A stretch of DNA of 64,000 nt, taken from contig JAUHWY010000002.1 in NCBI GenBank assembly GCA_030427255.1, positions 186,001 through 250,000 of the forward strand, in the 5' to 3' direction. This document shows, one piece after another, positions 35,559 to 44,990 of this stretch. The notes beneath the pieces are model-generated. The model worked only from the letters and a program-made list of their open reading frames with translations, was not told the origin of the DNA and searched no databases. The DNA comes from Bacteroidia bacterium. GTDB taxonomy: Bacteria > Bacteroidota > Bacteroidia > CAIKAF01. Within the stretch, counting starts at the first letter, position 1. The number at the start of each line of letters is the position of its first letter. The position numbers and the translations under genes are program-made.

Positions 35559-36305
35559 ATGGGAATACTCGAAGGAAAATTTGCATTTGTAAGCGGGGCA
35601 TCTCGAGGAATTGGCCGCGCCATTGCCTTAACTTTAGCCGAGGAGGGCGCTCACGTAGCCTTTACCTACCGCTCATCTAAGGATGCTGCCGAGGCTTTGC
35701 GTTTGGAATTGGAAAGCAAGGGTGTGCAAGCCTTATGTTTTGCTTGCGATGCGGCTTCTTTCTCTCAAACCGAAGAAGTAGTAGGTAAAATTTTGGAGGC
35801 ATTTGGACGGCTGGATGTTGTGGTAAACAATGCGGGTATTACCCGCGACAACTTACTCATGCGCATGTCGGAAGAGAGCTTTGATGAGGTTATCCAGAAT
35901 AATTTAAAGTCGGTTTTTAATGTTACTAAGGCGGTGCAACGCACCCTGCTTAAGCAACGGAGTGGTTCCATTATAAATATATCTTCTGTAGTAGGCAAAG
36001 GAGGGAATCCGGGACAGGCCAACTATGCCGCATCAAAAGCCGGTATGAACGGCTTTACTCAATCGGTTGCTAAAGAGCTTGGCTCCCGAAATATCCGTTG
36101 CAATGCCATAGCACCCGGCTTTATTGAAACCGAAATGACAGCCGAGCTGGATGCCGCCCAAAAAGAACAATGGTTGCAGCATATTCCTCTCAAACGAGGT
36201 GGAACACCGCATGATGTAGCTCGCTTGGTTGTGTTTTTGGCCTCCGATGACTCATCCTACATTACCGGTCAGGTGATTAATGTTTGTGGCGGTATGCAAA
36301 TTTAA
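35559..36305 (+). CDS. fabG: 3-oxoacyl-[acyl-carrier-protein] reductase
   Basis: FabG reduces 3-ketoacyl-ACP with NADPH in fatty acid elongation. The 248-residue protein has the cofactor loop SGASRGIGRA (about residues 12-21), NNAGITRDNLLMRM, SSVVGKGGNPGQANYAASKAG with Tyr156 and Lys160, and the PGFIETEMT region, all as in FabG rather than a generic short-chain dehydrogenase. It ends with GQVINVCGGMQI. The VWA gene follows nine bases later on the same strand. Confidence 0.92.
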   Translation: MGILEGKFAFVSGASRGIGRAIALTLAEEGAHVAFTYRSSKDAAEALRLELESKGVQALCFACDAASFSQTEEVVGKILEAFGRLDVVVNNAGITRDNLLMRMSEESFDEVIQNNLKSVFNVTKAVQRTLLKQRSGSIINISSVVGKGGNPGQANYAASKAGMNGFTQSVAKELGSRNIRCNAIAPGFIETEMTAELDAAQKEQWLQHIPLKRGGTPHDVARLVVFLASDDSSYITGQVINVCGGMQI

Positions 36306-36314
36306 GCCCTAAAC

Positions 36315-38381
36315 ATGCAACTTAGTCTGGCATATCCTTGGTGGTTCGTTCCTGCTTGCCTTGCTCTTGGCTTGGTTTATGCCTGGCTAACCTATGGTTT
36401 TTCTTCGCCTTTCTCCAAGCCCAAGCGTTTAGGCCTTGGCTTACTCAGGACTTTGGCAGTTTCCTTACTCGCTTTTTTACTTCTGGAACCCGTTTTGAGG
36501 CGCCAGTTAGAGGTGGACGATAAACCACAATTTGTTGTTCTTAGTGATGTTTCTGCATCTATGGGGGCTCATCCTCAGGGGGATGCATATCGCGCCTGGC
36601 TTAACGACTCTCTTAGCCCTTGGTTAAACTCCATGGAAGAGACCTATCAAACCCATTGGCTTAGCTTTGACAGAGAAGTGCTGCCGGGAAAAAGTCCCGC
36701 CTCGCTGCAAGGCAATCAAACCAACCTTTCGGCTGCATTAGAAGCGGTTTCTCTGCGTTTTGCCAACCAATCTGTAGCGGCGGTGCTGCTCCTGTCGGAT
36801 GGTATTGTGAACCAGGGAATGGACCCCACATTTAAAGCACTTGATTTTCCATTTCCTTTGTATACCATGCCTTTAGGAGATACCACACGCTTTGCAGATG
36901 CACGTGTAGTAGACATTAGGCACAACGAAATCGCATACCTTGGCAATACTTTTCCCGTGGAGGTGTTCTTAGAAGCCGATCGGCTTGCCGGAGAAACCCT
37001 CCAAATACGTTTGCTTAAGGCTGGAGCACTGGTGGAGGAAAGTTCATGGAAGGTGAATGGCACACGCGATGCCTTTCGTCTGGAATATACACCCGAAGCC
37101 AAAAATGTAGGCTTGCAAAGGTATTCGGTGGAAGTGAGCCTTAGCGATTCGGATAAGCTCCCGGCCAACAATACCGAAGATTTTGTGGTGGAGGTTATTG
37201 ATAGCCGACAAAAAGTGCTTATCGTGGGCGCAGCACCACATCCTGATTTGGGTGCCTTGGCTCAGGCATTGGGGCAAAGTGCAGACCTTGAGGTAGAAAC
37301 AAGCATGTTTGAGGAGGTAGATCCCACAGGACTGAAAAAGTACAGCTTGGTGATACTACACAACTTGCCTAATAAAAATCCGGGTTGGTTGAGTAAGCTC
37401 AAAGCATTGGGTATCCCCGCTTGGTTTATTCTAGGGAGCCAAACACAATTGGAGGCATTTAATTCCTTGGAAACCCTGCTTCGCATTACCGGAAGCAATG
37501 CCGAACCGGACTTGGTTACCGGCCTTATGACTCCAAATTTCCGAAGTTTTCAGCCGGAAGCGGACTGGGAGCCTGCCGACTGGCCTCCCTTGTTGAGTCC
37601 CTACGGAAATTATCAGGCACTCCCACCCACCGAAGTGTTTATGCAACGAAAAGTTGGGAGAGTCAACACCGGTCAACTGCTTTGGGGCTTTGCCTCCCTA
37701 AATGATTGGAAGCATGCTGTGTTGGCGGGTGAAGGTTTATGGCGTTGGCGCTTGCATTATTACAAAAATCACAACAGCTTTTCCGGTTTCGATGCAACAC
37801 TCCGCAAAGCAGTCCAGTGGCTGGCCTTGCGTGAGGACAAAAGCCGTTTTCGTGTACGCACCAAAGCTAAGTTTGCCTCAGACCAAAATGTCCGTTTCTT
37901 TGCAGAGGTATATGACGAGGCATTGGAGCCTTTGCCCAACCAGCAACTGGCCTTGGAGTTAACCCATGAGTCAGGTGCCAATTACAGTTTCTATTTTAAT
38001 GCCTCAGCACAAGGGTACAGCTTAGATGCAGGATTGCTTCCTCAAGGGATTTACCAGTGGAAGGCCATCTGGGAAGGCCAAGCCGAGGTCAAGCCTAGGA
38101 CGGGTAGCATTCAGGTAATCTCGTCTAAACAAGAAATCTCCGACCTCCGAACACGTCTTCATGTGCTCCAAACTCTTAGCCAATCCACCGGAGGAAAAAT
38201 GTTGGCCTTTGGCGATACCAAAGGCTTGGAAAAGCTGCTGTCAGAAACCCCTACCTCTGCTACGGTAATACGAAAAGAACTGCAATTGGACCCCTTGCTT
38301 GATGCCTTGTGGTGGCTTTTGCTTATTGCCGGTTTGTTGCTTGCCGAATGGGTGCTGCGTAAGTACTTCGGTCGCATTTAA
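36315..38381 (+). CDS. Membrane protein with von Willebrand factor A domain
   Basis: The 688-residue protein has two N-terminal helices (about 5-28 and 41-61) and then a VWA-like domain. Its metal-site motif is DVSASMG (Asp78, Ser80, Ser82), with LLSDGIVNQG near residue 160. The middle (about 195-300) looks like an extracytoplasmic beta-domain. Residues about 300-450 resemble the glutamine amidotransferase-like module found in related BatA-type membrane proteins (KVLIVGAAPHPDLGALAQAL). A final helix (LLDALWWLLLIAGLLLAEWVL) sits near the C-terminus. The function is unknown. It lies 3' of fabG with a short gap. Confidence 0.75.
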   Translation: MQLSLAYPWWFVPACLALGLVYAWLTYGFSSPFSKPKRLGLGLLRTLAVSLLAFLLLEPVLRRQLEVDDKPQFVVLSDVSASMGAHPQGDAYRAWLNDSLSPWLNSMEETYQTHWLSFDREVLPGKSPASLQGNQTNLSAALEAVSLRFANQSVAAVLLLSDGIVNQGMDPTFKALDFPFPLYTMPLGDTTRFADARVVDIRHNEIAYLGNTFPVEVFLEADRLAGETLQIRLLKAGALVEESSWKVNGTRDAFRLEYTPEAKNVGLQRYSVEVSLSDSDKLPANNTEDFVVEVIDSRQKVLIVGAAPHPDLGALAQALGQSADLEVETSMFEEVDPTGLKKYSLVILHNLPNKNPGWLSKLKALGIPAWFILGSQTQLEAFNSLETLLRITGSNAEPDLVTGLMTPNFRSFQPEADWEPADWPPLLSPYGNYQALPPTEVFMQRKVGRVNTGQLLWGFASLNDWKHAVLAGEGLWRWRLHYYKNHNSFSGFDATLRKAVQWLALREDKSRFRVRTKAKFASDQNVRFFAEVYDEALEPLPNQQLALELTHESGANYSFYFNASAQGYSLDAGLLPQGIYQWKAIWEGQAEVKPRTGSIQVISSKQEISDLRTRLHVLQTLSQSTGGKMLAFGDTKGLEKLLSETPTSATVIRKELQLDPLLDALWWLLLIAGLLLAEWVLRKYFGRI

Positions 38382-38453
38382 CCCACTGCCTAATGGGCAT
38401 GATTCTTTCCCCAATTCCGATTGGGCCAATTCCTTTTAAGCTACTGCATTCAT

Positions 38454-38461
38454 TACCTTTG
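38454..38461 (+). promoter_or_regulatory. -7 box TACCTTTG upstream of gltX
   Basis: TACCTTTG lies 18 bp before the gltX ATG. The closest TTG is 30 bp further upstream, beyond the usual spacing, so only the -7 box is convincing. Confidence 0.45.
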
Positions 38462-38479
38462 CCCAAATTTTGACCAATT

Positions 38480-40003
38480 ATGTCTTCTGATATTCGCGTT
38501 CGATTTGCCCCAAGCCCTACAGGTCCACTCCATATTGGCGGTGTCCGTACTGCATTGTACAACTATTTGTTTGCTAAAAAGCATGGGGGAACCTTTGTGT
38601 TACGCATTGAGGATACCGACCAAACCCGCTACGTGCCGGGAGCCGAAGCTTACATTATGGAAGCTTTACGTTGGATTGGCATGGAATGGGACGAAGGCCC
38701 CGAGAAAGGAGGACCTTACGGCCCTTATCGGCAGTCGGAACGCAAAGAAATATATGCTCAGTTTGCCCAAAAAATGATTGACGAAGGTACCGCTTACTAT
38801 GCCTTCGATTCTGCTGAGGAATTGGAAGACATGCGAAACCGCATGAAAAAAGGAGGAAATCCCACTTGGCAATACAATCATATTACCCGGGTACACATGA
38901 AAAACTCCTTTACCTTGCCTGCCGACGAGGTGCAAAGAAGACTTCAGGCAGGGGACCCTTACGTGATCCGACTTAATGTCCCACGCAACCAAGAAATTAG
39001 GGTAGAAGACATCGTGCGCGGGGTGGTAGTTGTAAAATCGGACCATGTAGACGATAAAGTGCTGTTCAAAAGCGACGGTATGCCTACCTATCACTTGGCA
39101 AATGTAGTAGACGACTACTCCATGAAAATCACACACGTTATACGCGGTGAAGAGTGGTTGCCTTCGGCTCCTTTGCATGTGTTACTCTACAAAGCGTTGG
39201 GCTGGGAAAAGGCCATGCCCCGTTTTGCGCATTTGCCGCTGATTCTCAAACCTGAAGGAAACGGAAAACTTTCCAAACGCGACGGCGATCGCCTCGGCTT
39301 TCCGGTTTTCCCTATTGAATGGAAAGGCCAAGACGGCGAAACCGCTTCCGGTTACCGCGAAAATGGCTGGTTTCCCCAAGCAGTGGTTAACCTCATGGCG
39401 CTTTTAGGCTGGCATCCTTCCGACAATACCGAGGTGTTTTCTATGGAGGAGCTTATACAAGCCTTTGCTTTGGAGCGCGTTTCTAAAGCCGGAGCCAAGT
39501 TTGATTTAGAAAAGGCCCGCTGGTTCAACCAGTATTACCTGCGTCAAACATCCCCTGCAATTTTGGCTGATATGCTTGCCAACGAAGTAGATACCTCTAA
39601 AGGACGAAGCTACCTCGAAAAGGCCATAGCCCTAGTTCAAGACCGACCCACTTTTGTTCCTGAGCTTAAAGAGGACCTTAGGTACCTGCTCTCTGCTCCC
39701 CAAAGCCTCGATGAGCAAATTCTTGCCAAAAAGTGGAAAAGCGACAGCCAAGAAAAGGTAGAAGCCATTATTCAGCTCCTTAACGAAACCGATTGGCAAA
39801 GCCCGGATGCCCTCAAGCAAGCCACCAAGGACTTCCTTGAGGCCAAAGGCTGGGGCTTCGGATCAGTTATGCCGCTCGTGCGCTTACTCCTCACCGGCAG
39901 CATGGCCGGCCCCGACCTGTTTGATATGATGGACCTTTTTGGCAAACAAGAAACCATAAATCGACTGGAACAAGGTCTTGGAATGGTAAAAGCAAAAAAA
40001 TGA
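38480..40003 (+). CDS. gltX: Glutamyl-tRNA synthetase
   Basis: GltX charges tRNA-Glu. The 507-residue class I enzyme has the HIGH motif in FAPSPTGPLHIGGVR near residue 17 and the KMSKS counterpart KLSKRDGD near residue 262. GAKFDLEKARWFNQYYL and a helical anticodon-binding C-terminus follow. The length is normal for the phylum. Its stop overlaps the folB start by four bases, so folB is likely translated from the same message. Confidence 0.96.
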   Translation: MSSDIRVRFAPSPTGPLHIGGVRTALYNYLFAKKHGGTFVLRIEDTDQTRYVPGAEAYIMEALRWIGMEWDEGPEKGGPYGPYRQSERKEIYAQFAQKMIDEGTAYYAFDSAEELEDMRNRMKKGGNPTWQYNHITRVHMKNSFTLPADEVQRRLQAGDPYVIRLNVPRNQEIRVEDIVRGVVVVKSDHVDDKVLFKSDGMPTYHLANVVDDYSMKITHVIRGEEWLPSAPLHVLLYKALGWEKAMPRFAHLPLILKPEGNGKLSKRDGDRLGFPVFPIEWKGQDGETASGYRENGWFPQAVVNLMALLGWHPSDNTEVFSMEELIQAFALERVSKAGAKFDLEKARWFNQYYLRQTSPAILADMLANEVDTSKGRSYLEKAIALVQDRPTFVPELKEDLRYLLSAPQSLDEQILAKKWKSDSQEKVEAIIQLLNETDWQSPDALKQATKDFLEAKGWGFGSVMPLVRLLLTGSMAGPDLFDMMDLFGKQETINRLEQGLGMVKAKK

Positions 40004-40356
40004 ACTGTTCCATTGAGCTGAACGGAATGCGGTTTTATGCCTACCATGGGGTGTATGACTCTGAACAACACATTGGGCAGTGGTTTTTGGTCGATTTGCG
40101 CTTGGTCTGGTCCGCAAGCCCCGATGACTTAGCCTCCGATCGGCTTGAAAAAACCCTCAATTATGAAATTGCTCGTGAAATTATTGCCCGGCAAATGGAG
40201 CAAAAATCTCGATTGCTGGAGCATGTGGCGTGGCGCATTCAGAAGGCCTTGAACCAATCTTACCCTCAAATTTCTGCAGGTCAAATCCGCATTTCAAAAC
40301 AACATCCCCCTTTCGATAGTTACCTAAAGGACGTAACTGTTCAGCTAGATTTTTAA
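40000..40356 (+). CDS. folB: Dihydroneopterin aldolase
   Basis: FolB acts in folate synthesis, converting dihydroneopterin to 6-hydroxymethyl-dihydropterin. The 118-residue protein matches the family: MRFYAYHGVYDSEQHIGQWFLVDL near the start (with the conserved YHG), a central LNYEIAREII and SRLLEHVAWRI with the Glu that binds pterin, and ISKQHPP in the last third. It overlaps gltX by four bases (ATGA) and is followed five bases later by the CWC gene. Confidence 0.93.
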   Translation: MNCSIELNGMRFYAYHGVYDSEQHIGQWFLVDLRLVWSASPDDLASDRLEKTLNYEIAREIIARQMEQKSRLLEHVAWRIQKALNQSYPQISAGQIRISKQHPPFDSYLKDVTVQLDF

Positions 40357-40360
40357 TTGC

Positions 40361-40552
40361 GTGGAGTTTAAACCTACACATGGAGCAAAAATTTGTGCCA
40401 GATGCAAGCAACGATTCGTATGCGACGAGTCGGTCGGTTGTTGGTGTGAATCGGTACAGGTGCCCCGCGAAGCCCTCTCCATCCTCCGCAAAAAGTATGT
40501 CGATTGCCTCTGTAAATCTTGTTTGCAATCCTTTAACCTTCGATCCAATTGA
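40361..40552 (+). CDS. Small cysteine-rich CWC family protein
   Basis: The 63-residue protein starts at GTG and fits the Cys-rich CWC pattern: CARCKQRFVCDESVGCWC near residues 12-29, and YVDCLCKSCL near 46-55. The paired cysteines suggest a zinc-binding knuckle. The family is small, found mostly in Bacteroidota and Proteobacteria, and its function is unknown. The gene follows folB by five bases, so it is probably in the gltX-folB unit. Confidence 0.75.
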   Translation: MEFKPTHGAKICARCKQRFVCDESVGCWCESVQVPREALSILRKKYVDCLCKSCLQSFNLRSN

Positions 40553-40557
40553 TTTTT

Positions 40558-40704
40558 TGGGCGGCTAATCCGTCTCCGGCTCCAAATCCTCGGTTGCCTG
40601 CCTGCTTTGGCTAAGCGGTGCGTGGGCTCGCTACCACTCCGCCTCCGCCCGCCAAGCCAAAGCGGCAGCCATCCTCCGGGTTTTTCACCTCCACCGGGCC
40701 GCTT
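40558..40704 (+). repeat. Structured intergenic element E
   Basis: This is the most diverged member. The 5' half is CCGTCTCCGGCTCCAAATCCTC (AAATCC at 40584-40589) and the 3' half GGGTTTTTCACCTCCACCGGG (GGGTTT at 40678-40683). The pairing positions have changed together with the other copies. A hairpin arm pairs GCTTTGGCT with AGCCAAAGC. It lies between convergent genes, 3' of the CWC gene. Confidence 0.6.
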
Positions 40705-40744
40705 ATGCTCCAAAGTGAACTACACAAAACACAAATGCCGGATA

Positions 40745-41959
40745 TTAGCCGCTGGTTTCTTTCCTTTCCGCTTCCACAACCCTATCTATAGCCTCTAAAA
40801 TCAAGCCGCATATCTTTTTAATTTCTTTTTCGGTCATGATTAAAGGAGGGGCAATGCGCAAACTTTTCGCATTAAATAAAAACCAATCGCTTACCACACC
40901 AAGCTTTAAACACTGCTCAATCACCTTAAAATTGAAGGCCTCCCGCTCAAATTCCAGAGATAAAAGCAAACCCCTGCCAAACACTCCTTGAATTTTTGAA
41001 TGGTTTAGGTAATGCCTAAAAGCAGCTTCCTTTGCAACGGCTTGTTCTCCCAGGCCCTCCTTGGCAATGAATTTTAACCCGGCCAAACCTGCTGCACAGC
41101 TTAAAGGGTGACCGCCAAAGGTGGTTAAATGCCCCAAAATAGGAGCGTGGCTAAAATGCCGCATCAATTGGGGCGAAGAAATCAAGGCGCCTATAGGCAT
41201 TCCTCCTCCCAAAGCTTTAGCGCTGAGTACCATGTCCGGAACAAAACCCAAAGTGCTTGTCGAAAACATAGGACCGGTGCGGCCTAGCCCCGTTTGGATT
41301 TCATCCAAAACCAACAGAGTGCCCGTTTCTCGGCAGCGCGCGCAAAGGGCGTTTAAAAACTCTTGCGAAACGGGGCGGGTGCCTGCTTCAGCCCTTACTG
41401 TTTCAAAGAATACGGCAGCCGTTGACTGGTCTATTTGCTGCAAACTTTCTTTTTGTTCGTAATGTAAGGTAGTGATCCCCGGAAGCAAAGGCCGGTAGGC
41501 TCCTCTAAAGTATTCGCTTCCCATAAGGCTAAGGGCACCTTGAGACGACCCATGGTAGGCCTCATGAAAGGCTGCAATTTTGGGTCTCCCCGTGGCTCTT
41601 TTGGCCAATTTCATAGCCGCTTCCGTAGCCTCAGTTCCCGAGTTAACAAAATAAACACAGTCTAAGGGGGGCGGTAAAAACTCAGAAAGCTTTTTAGCAA
41701 AAAGTACCTGAGGGCCTTGTACCATTTCCCCGTAAACCATAACATGCGAGAATTTTCGCAATTGCTTTTTTATGGCTTGCTGTATTATCGGGTGTGCATG
41801 CCCCAAGCTACATACCGAAATACCCCCAATTAAATCGTAAAGCCATCGGCCCTGTACATCTTTCAACCGCACTCCCCGCGCAGCTACCACTTCTAGTCCC
41901 ATGGGCGCAGGACTGGTTTGTGCCAAATGCCTTAAGAAATCTCCGCGATGTGAATACAT
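40745..41959 (-). CDS. Class III pyridoxal phosphate-dependent aminotransferase
   Basis: The 404-residue protein matches class III aminotransferases such as acetylornithine or 4-aminobutyrate aminotransferase. It has FVNSGTEATEAAMKLAKRATGR (about 105-124), VLDEIQTGLGRTG (about 217-229) and the PLP lysine, Lys248, in LSAKALGGGMPIG. The substrate cannot be assigned: the sequence lacks the features that would point clearly to ArgD, and no arginine genes are next to it. It is convergent with the folB-CWC unit and divergent from the Lon-N gene. Confidence 0.85.
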   Translation of the reverse strand: MYSHRGDFLRHLAQTSPAPMGLEVVAARGVRLKDVQGRWLYDLIGGISVCSLGHAHPIIQQAIKKQLRKFSHVMVYGEMVQGPQVLFAKKLSEFLPPPLDCVYFVNSGTEATEAAMKLAKRATGRPKIAAFHEAYHGSSQGALSLMGSEYFRGAYRPLLPGITTLHYEQKESLQQIDQSTAAVFFETVRAEAGTRPVSQEFLNALCARCRETGTLLVLDEIQTGLGRTGPMFSTSTLGFVPDMVLSAKALGGGMPIGALISSPQLMRHFSHAPILGHLTTFGGHPLSCAAGLAGLKFIAKEGLGEQAVAKEAAFRHYLNHSKIQGVFGRGLLLSLEFEREAFNFKVIEQCLKLGVVSDWFLFNAKSLRIAPPLIMTEKEIKKICGLILEAIDRVVEAERKETSG

Positions 41960-42034
41960 AGTGCAAAGGTGCGTATTCTAACAATTCCCCAATTCTTAAA
42001 CAATTTTGGTGTTGCAAGGTTCTTGTCTCTGTGT

Positions 42035-42712
42035 ATGGAACATTCTAATCAACAGGAAGATGCCTTTTTCCTGCCGCTTTTTCCTCTTCATGTGGTGGTT
42101 TTTCCGGGAGAGGTGTTCAATCTTCACATTTTTGAGCAACGCTACAAGCAACTGGTGCATTATGTGAAAGAGGGCAATGGCTTGTTTGGAGTCCTACCTG
42201 TGTTGTCTAAGCGTCCATCTGAATTTTTAACCATTGTGAAACTGAATTCCATATACCGTACGTATCCGGACGGTGCTATGGATATTCGCACACAGGGGAT
42301 GCAAGTGGTGCGTTTACTAAGCTTTGACCAAAAGACAGATACCTTTATTTTCCCCACCGGAGTGGTTACGGCCAAGCATGATTTGCACTTGGGTTTAGAG
42401 CAGTCCACCGCAGTTCCGGAAGTCTGGCAACGGTTCCGAGCGTCCTTGTTTGAGCTGAGTCATCATTTAGGAGTAACGCGAAACTTCATACCTTCGGAAA
42501 ACCATTTTGCGGTTTTTAAGGTGGTTCACTATTTAGGCTTTTCGCCGGAACAAGAGTACGAATTGCTTTTTTGCAGCAATGAAACAGAGCGTATGCTTTT
42601 GGTTATGAAAATGTTGCAAAAGGTGCTCCCCGATGTCAAGCACAAAGAAGAAATGCGCCACCGAATTTCCCTAAATGGTCATTTTAAAGAGTTAAAATCA
42701 CCGGAATTTTAA
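42035..42712 (+). CDS. Lon N-terminal (substrate-binding) domain protein
   Basis: The 225-residue protein resembles the stand-alone N-terminal LON domain: LPLFPLHVVVFPGEVFNLHIFEQRYKQLVHYV (about residues 10-41), then EGNGLFGVLPVLSK and MDIRTQGMQVVRLLSF. There is no protease or ATPase domain. Related stand-alone proteins exist widely, with unknown function; peptide binding is inferred from Lon. ATG at 42035 matches the usual family start. It precedes the M61 peptidase gene by nine bases. Confidence 0.8.
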   Translation: MEHSNQQEDAFFLPLFPLHVVVFPGEVFNLHIFEQRYKQLVHYVKEGNGLFGVLPVLSKRPSEFLTIVKLNSIYRTYPDGAMDIRTQGMQVVRLLSFDQKTDTFIFPTGVVTAKHDLHLGLEQSTAVPEVWQRFRASLFELSHHLGVTRNFIPSENHFAVFKVVHYLGFSPEQEYELLFCSNETERMLLVMKMLQKVLPDVKHKEEMRHRISLNGHFKELKSPEF

Positions 42713-42720
42713 TTAAGAAC

Positions 42721-44574
42721 ATGACTTCATTGGTTTCATTTTCTACCCTTAGTCTTTTAGGTCTTTTGGGTGCCTCTTCTATCCATGCCCTGGATACCTT
42801 GGCTGTAGATTTGCATATGAATCAAACGCCCGACGACCGTGTTCGGGTGGTATGGCACCTACCCAATTCCATGCAAGGCCAGCAAAGATTTAGAATGCCG
42901 GCTGTGGTTCCCGGAACTTACAGCGTGTATAATTTTGGCCGCTTTGTTAAAGACCTTCGTGCTTATCGGGGAGCCAAACCCGAGACCCCGGAACAGGAAG
43001 ATCAGAATACTTGGCTCTTAAAAGATTCAGAAAGCATCGACTCATTGGTATACTGGGTAGACGATACTTTTGACGATACCAATTACCAAAATTGGGTTTT
43101 TGAGCCTGCAGGAACCAATTTCGAAGAAGGGAAAAATTTCTTACTGAATTTCCATGGGCTGGTCGGCTATGTCGAAGGGTTTCAACACCAAATGCCCTAC
43201 GTGGTAGATTGCCGAGTACCCACAGATTTCAGGGTGGCTACCGGTCTCGAAATTATAGACAATACCCCCGGCCGGGTGCGGCTTTCCGCCCAAAACTACC
43301 ATCAACTGGTAGATGGACCCGCTATGTTTTGCAAACCCGATATGGTAACCAAAAGCTTGGGAAGCGCAGAAGTTACCGTAGCCGTTTACAATCCATCCGG
43401 AAGAATTAGTGCCGAGAAAATTATGGGCGTGGTTTCTCCTGTTATGGAAGCTATATATAGCTATTTGGGTGACAGCCTGCCCGTGGATAAGTATGCCTTT
43501 ATCTTTTATCTGGTCGATCAAATGAGGTCTCCCGGTGCCGGTGCTTTAGAGCATGGAAACTCTTCGGTGTATTACTTGCCGGTGCTCACAGAGTCCATGC
43601 TTCTAAACATGGTTCGAGACGTGGCGGCCCATGAGTTTTTTCATATCGTTACGCCCTTGAACCTGCATTCCGAAGACATTCATTATTTCGATTACCACGC
43701 CCCTACCATGAGTAAGCATTTGTGGCTTTACGAAGGGGGAACGGAATACTCCAGTGGATTAGTTCAAGTGCGGCATGGCCTTATGGATGGAACCGCATTT
43801 CTGGATTGGCTAACGGAAAAGGTAGTTGGAGCTGCTGCCTACACCGACAAACTTGCGTTTACAGAACTTTCTGAGGGCTGTTTGGACGAGCACAAAGAGG
43901 AGTACGGAAACGTGTATCAAAAAGGAGCCTTAATTAATGCCTGTTTGGATTTGGTGCTTAGGCACAAAGGAGGCAATGTACAGTTTGGATATCCTGACCT
44001 TATTGAGCAAATGTCCAAAATGTATGGACCAAACCGGCCCTTCCCTGACGATTCCTTGTTCATCTTGATTCGATCCCTAGGCCACGAACATGCTGCGGAT
44101 TTTTTGGAAAGGCATGTGGCGGGACCTGCGCCTTTGCCCTTAAAAGAAATTTTTGACTGGGTTGGCGTAGATTTTAGAAACCGAGATACATTAATGGTGC
44201 GCGACTTAGGTTTTGATATAAAGCGGCTCCTGTACGATGGCTCTGCGCAAGCCTATTATGTGAGCAGCAGCAGCGATGTTACCGAATTGGGAAAAAAGCT
44301 TGGCATAAAAGAGGGTACCTATATTCTCGAAGTTGGAGGTATTTCCCTGAAAAACAAAGAAGATTTAGCGAAGCTGAAAAAGGAGCGCCTCGCTTTTGCC
44401 TTAGACAAACCTTTGGATATTCGGCTGGGCAAACAAAAGAAGTCCGGTATGAAATCCAAGCAAAAGACCTTGAAACCCGGAGCAGTCGCTTGGGTTTCCG
44501 GTATTGAATTTGTGCGCCGGAGCAACCCAACCCAAGCTCAGGAAACCCTTTGGAAAGCATGGCTAAACCTTTAA
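42721..44574 (+). CDS. M61 family metallopeptidase (glycyl aminopeptidase-like) with PDZ-like end
   Basis: The 617-residue exported peptidase has a signal peptide (ending SIHAL). A beta-sandwich N-terminal domain (MPAVVPGTYSVYNFGRFVKDLRA) is followed by the zinc site HEFFHIVTPLN (His304, Glu305, His308) and a third-ligand region YEGGTEYSSG. The C-terminal 110 residues resemble a PDZ domain (EGTYILEVGGISLKN). It should hydrolyse peptides in the periplasm. It lies nine bases after the Lon-N gene and overlaps the MazG-like gene by 16 bases. Confidence 0.9.
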   Translation: MTSLVSFSTLSLLGLLGASSIHALDTLAVDLHMNQTPDDRVRVVWHLPNSMQGQQRFRMPAVVPGTYSVYNFGRFVKDLRAYRGAKPETPEQEDQNTWLLKDSESIDSLVYWVDDTFDDTNYQNWVFEPAGTNFEEGKNFLLNFHGLVGYVEGFQHQMPYVVDCRVPTDFRVATGLEIIDNTPGRVRLSAQNYHQLVDGPAMFCKPDMVTKSLGSAEVTVAVYNPSGRISAEKIMGVVSPVMEAIYSYLGDSLPVDKYAFIFYLVDQMRSPGAGALEHGNSSVYYLPVLTESMLLNMVRDVAAHEFFHIVTPLNLHSEDIHYFDYHAPTMSKHLWLYEGGTEYSSGLVQVRHGLMDGTAFLDWLTEKVVGAAAYTDKLAFTELSEGCLDEHKEEYGNVYQKGALINACLDLVLRHKGGNVQFGYPDLIEQMSKMYGPNRPFPDDSLFILIRSLGHEHAADFLERHVAGPAPLPLKEIFDWVGVDFRNRDTLMVRDLGFDIKRLLYDGSAQAYYVSSSSDVTELGKKLGIKEGTYILEVGGISLKNKEDLAKLKKERLAFALDKPLDIRLGKQKKSGMKSKQKTLKPGAVAWVSGIEFVRRSNPTQAQETLWKAWLNL

Positions 44575-44990
44575 AAACCCTTCGCTTTTTAGGCGAAAAA
44601 GTAGCGGAGTTTCACACGGCCTTCCTCATTGGCAATAAAAGCAATCCCGACTTGCTTTCTTTGCAGGAGGCTACCTTGAGGTACACCCTAATGAGGGAAG
44701 AAAACGAGGAATACCTTGAGGCTTGCCGAAAAGAAGACTTAGAAGGGATTGCAGATGCACTGGGCGATCAACTTTATGTTTTGCTGGGAACGGCCCTAAG
44801 GCACGGCCTTATGGAGCGTTTGGATTCCATCTTTTTGGAAATTCATCGCTCCAATATGTCCAAACTGGATGCTCAGGGTCGGCCCATTTTTAGAGAGGAT
44901 GGGAAAGTTCTGAAAAGCAAAGAGTGGTCTCCTCCTAATTTAGCACCTTTTCTCAAAGAGGCCGGGGATGAGGAGTCTAGTCATGGATGA
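44559..44990 (+). CDS. MazG-like nucleotide pyrophosphohydrolase
   Basis: The 143-residue protein has the all-helical MazG/HisE layout: TLRYTLMREENEEYLEACRKEDLEGIADALGDQLYVLLGTA, with the metal-binding Glu pairs and E-x-x-D of the EExxE...ExxD type. It probably hydrolyses a nucleoside triphosphate to its monophosphate; a house-cleaning role is possible but untested. ATG at 44559 is chosen because it gives the expected short helical N-terminus. It overlaps both neighbours (16 bases with M61, eight with the TIGR02757 gene), which indicates coupled expression. Confidence 0.85.
   Translation: MAKPLKTLRFLGEKVAEFHTAFLIGNKSNPDLLSLQEATLRYTLMREENEEYLEACRKEDLEGIADALGDQLYVLLGTALRHGLMERLDSIFLEIHRSNMSKLDAQGRPIFREDGKVLKSKEWSPPNLAPFLKEAGDEESSHG

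Noticed and set aside
40345-40713. Minus-strand frame across folB, CWC and element E
   Set aside because: Low-complexity Arg/Gly composition and overlap with two better-supported genes.
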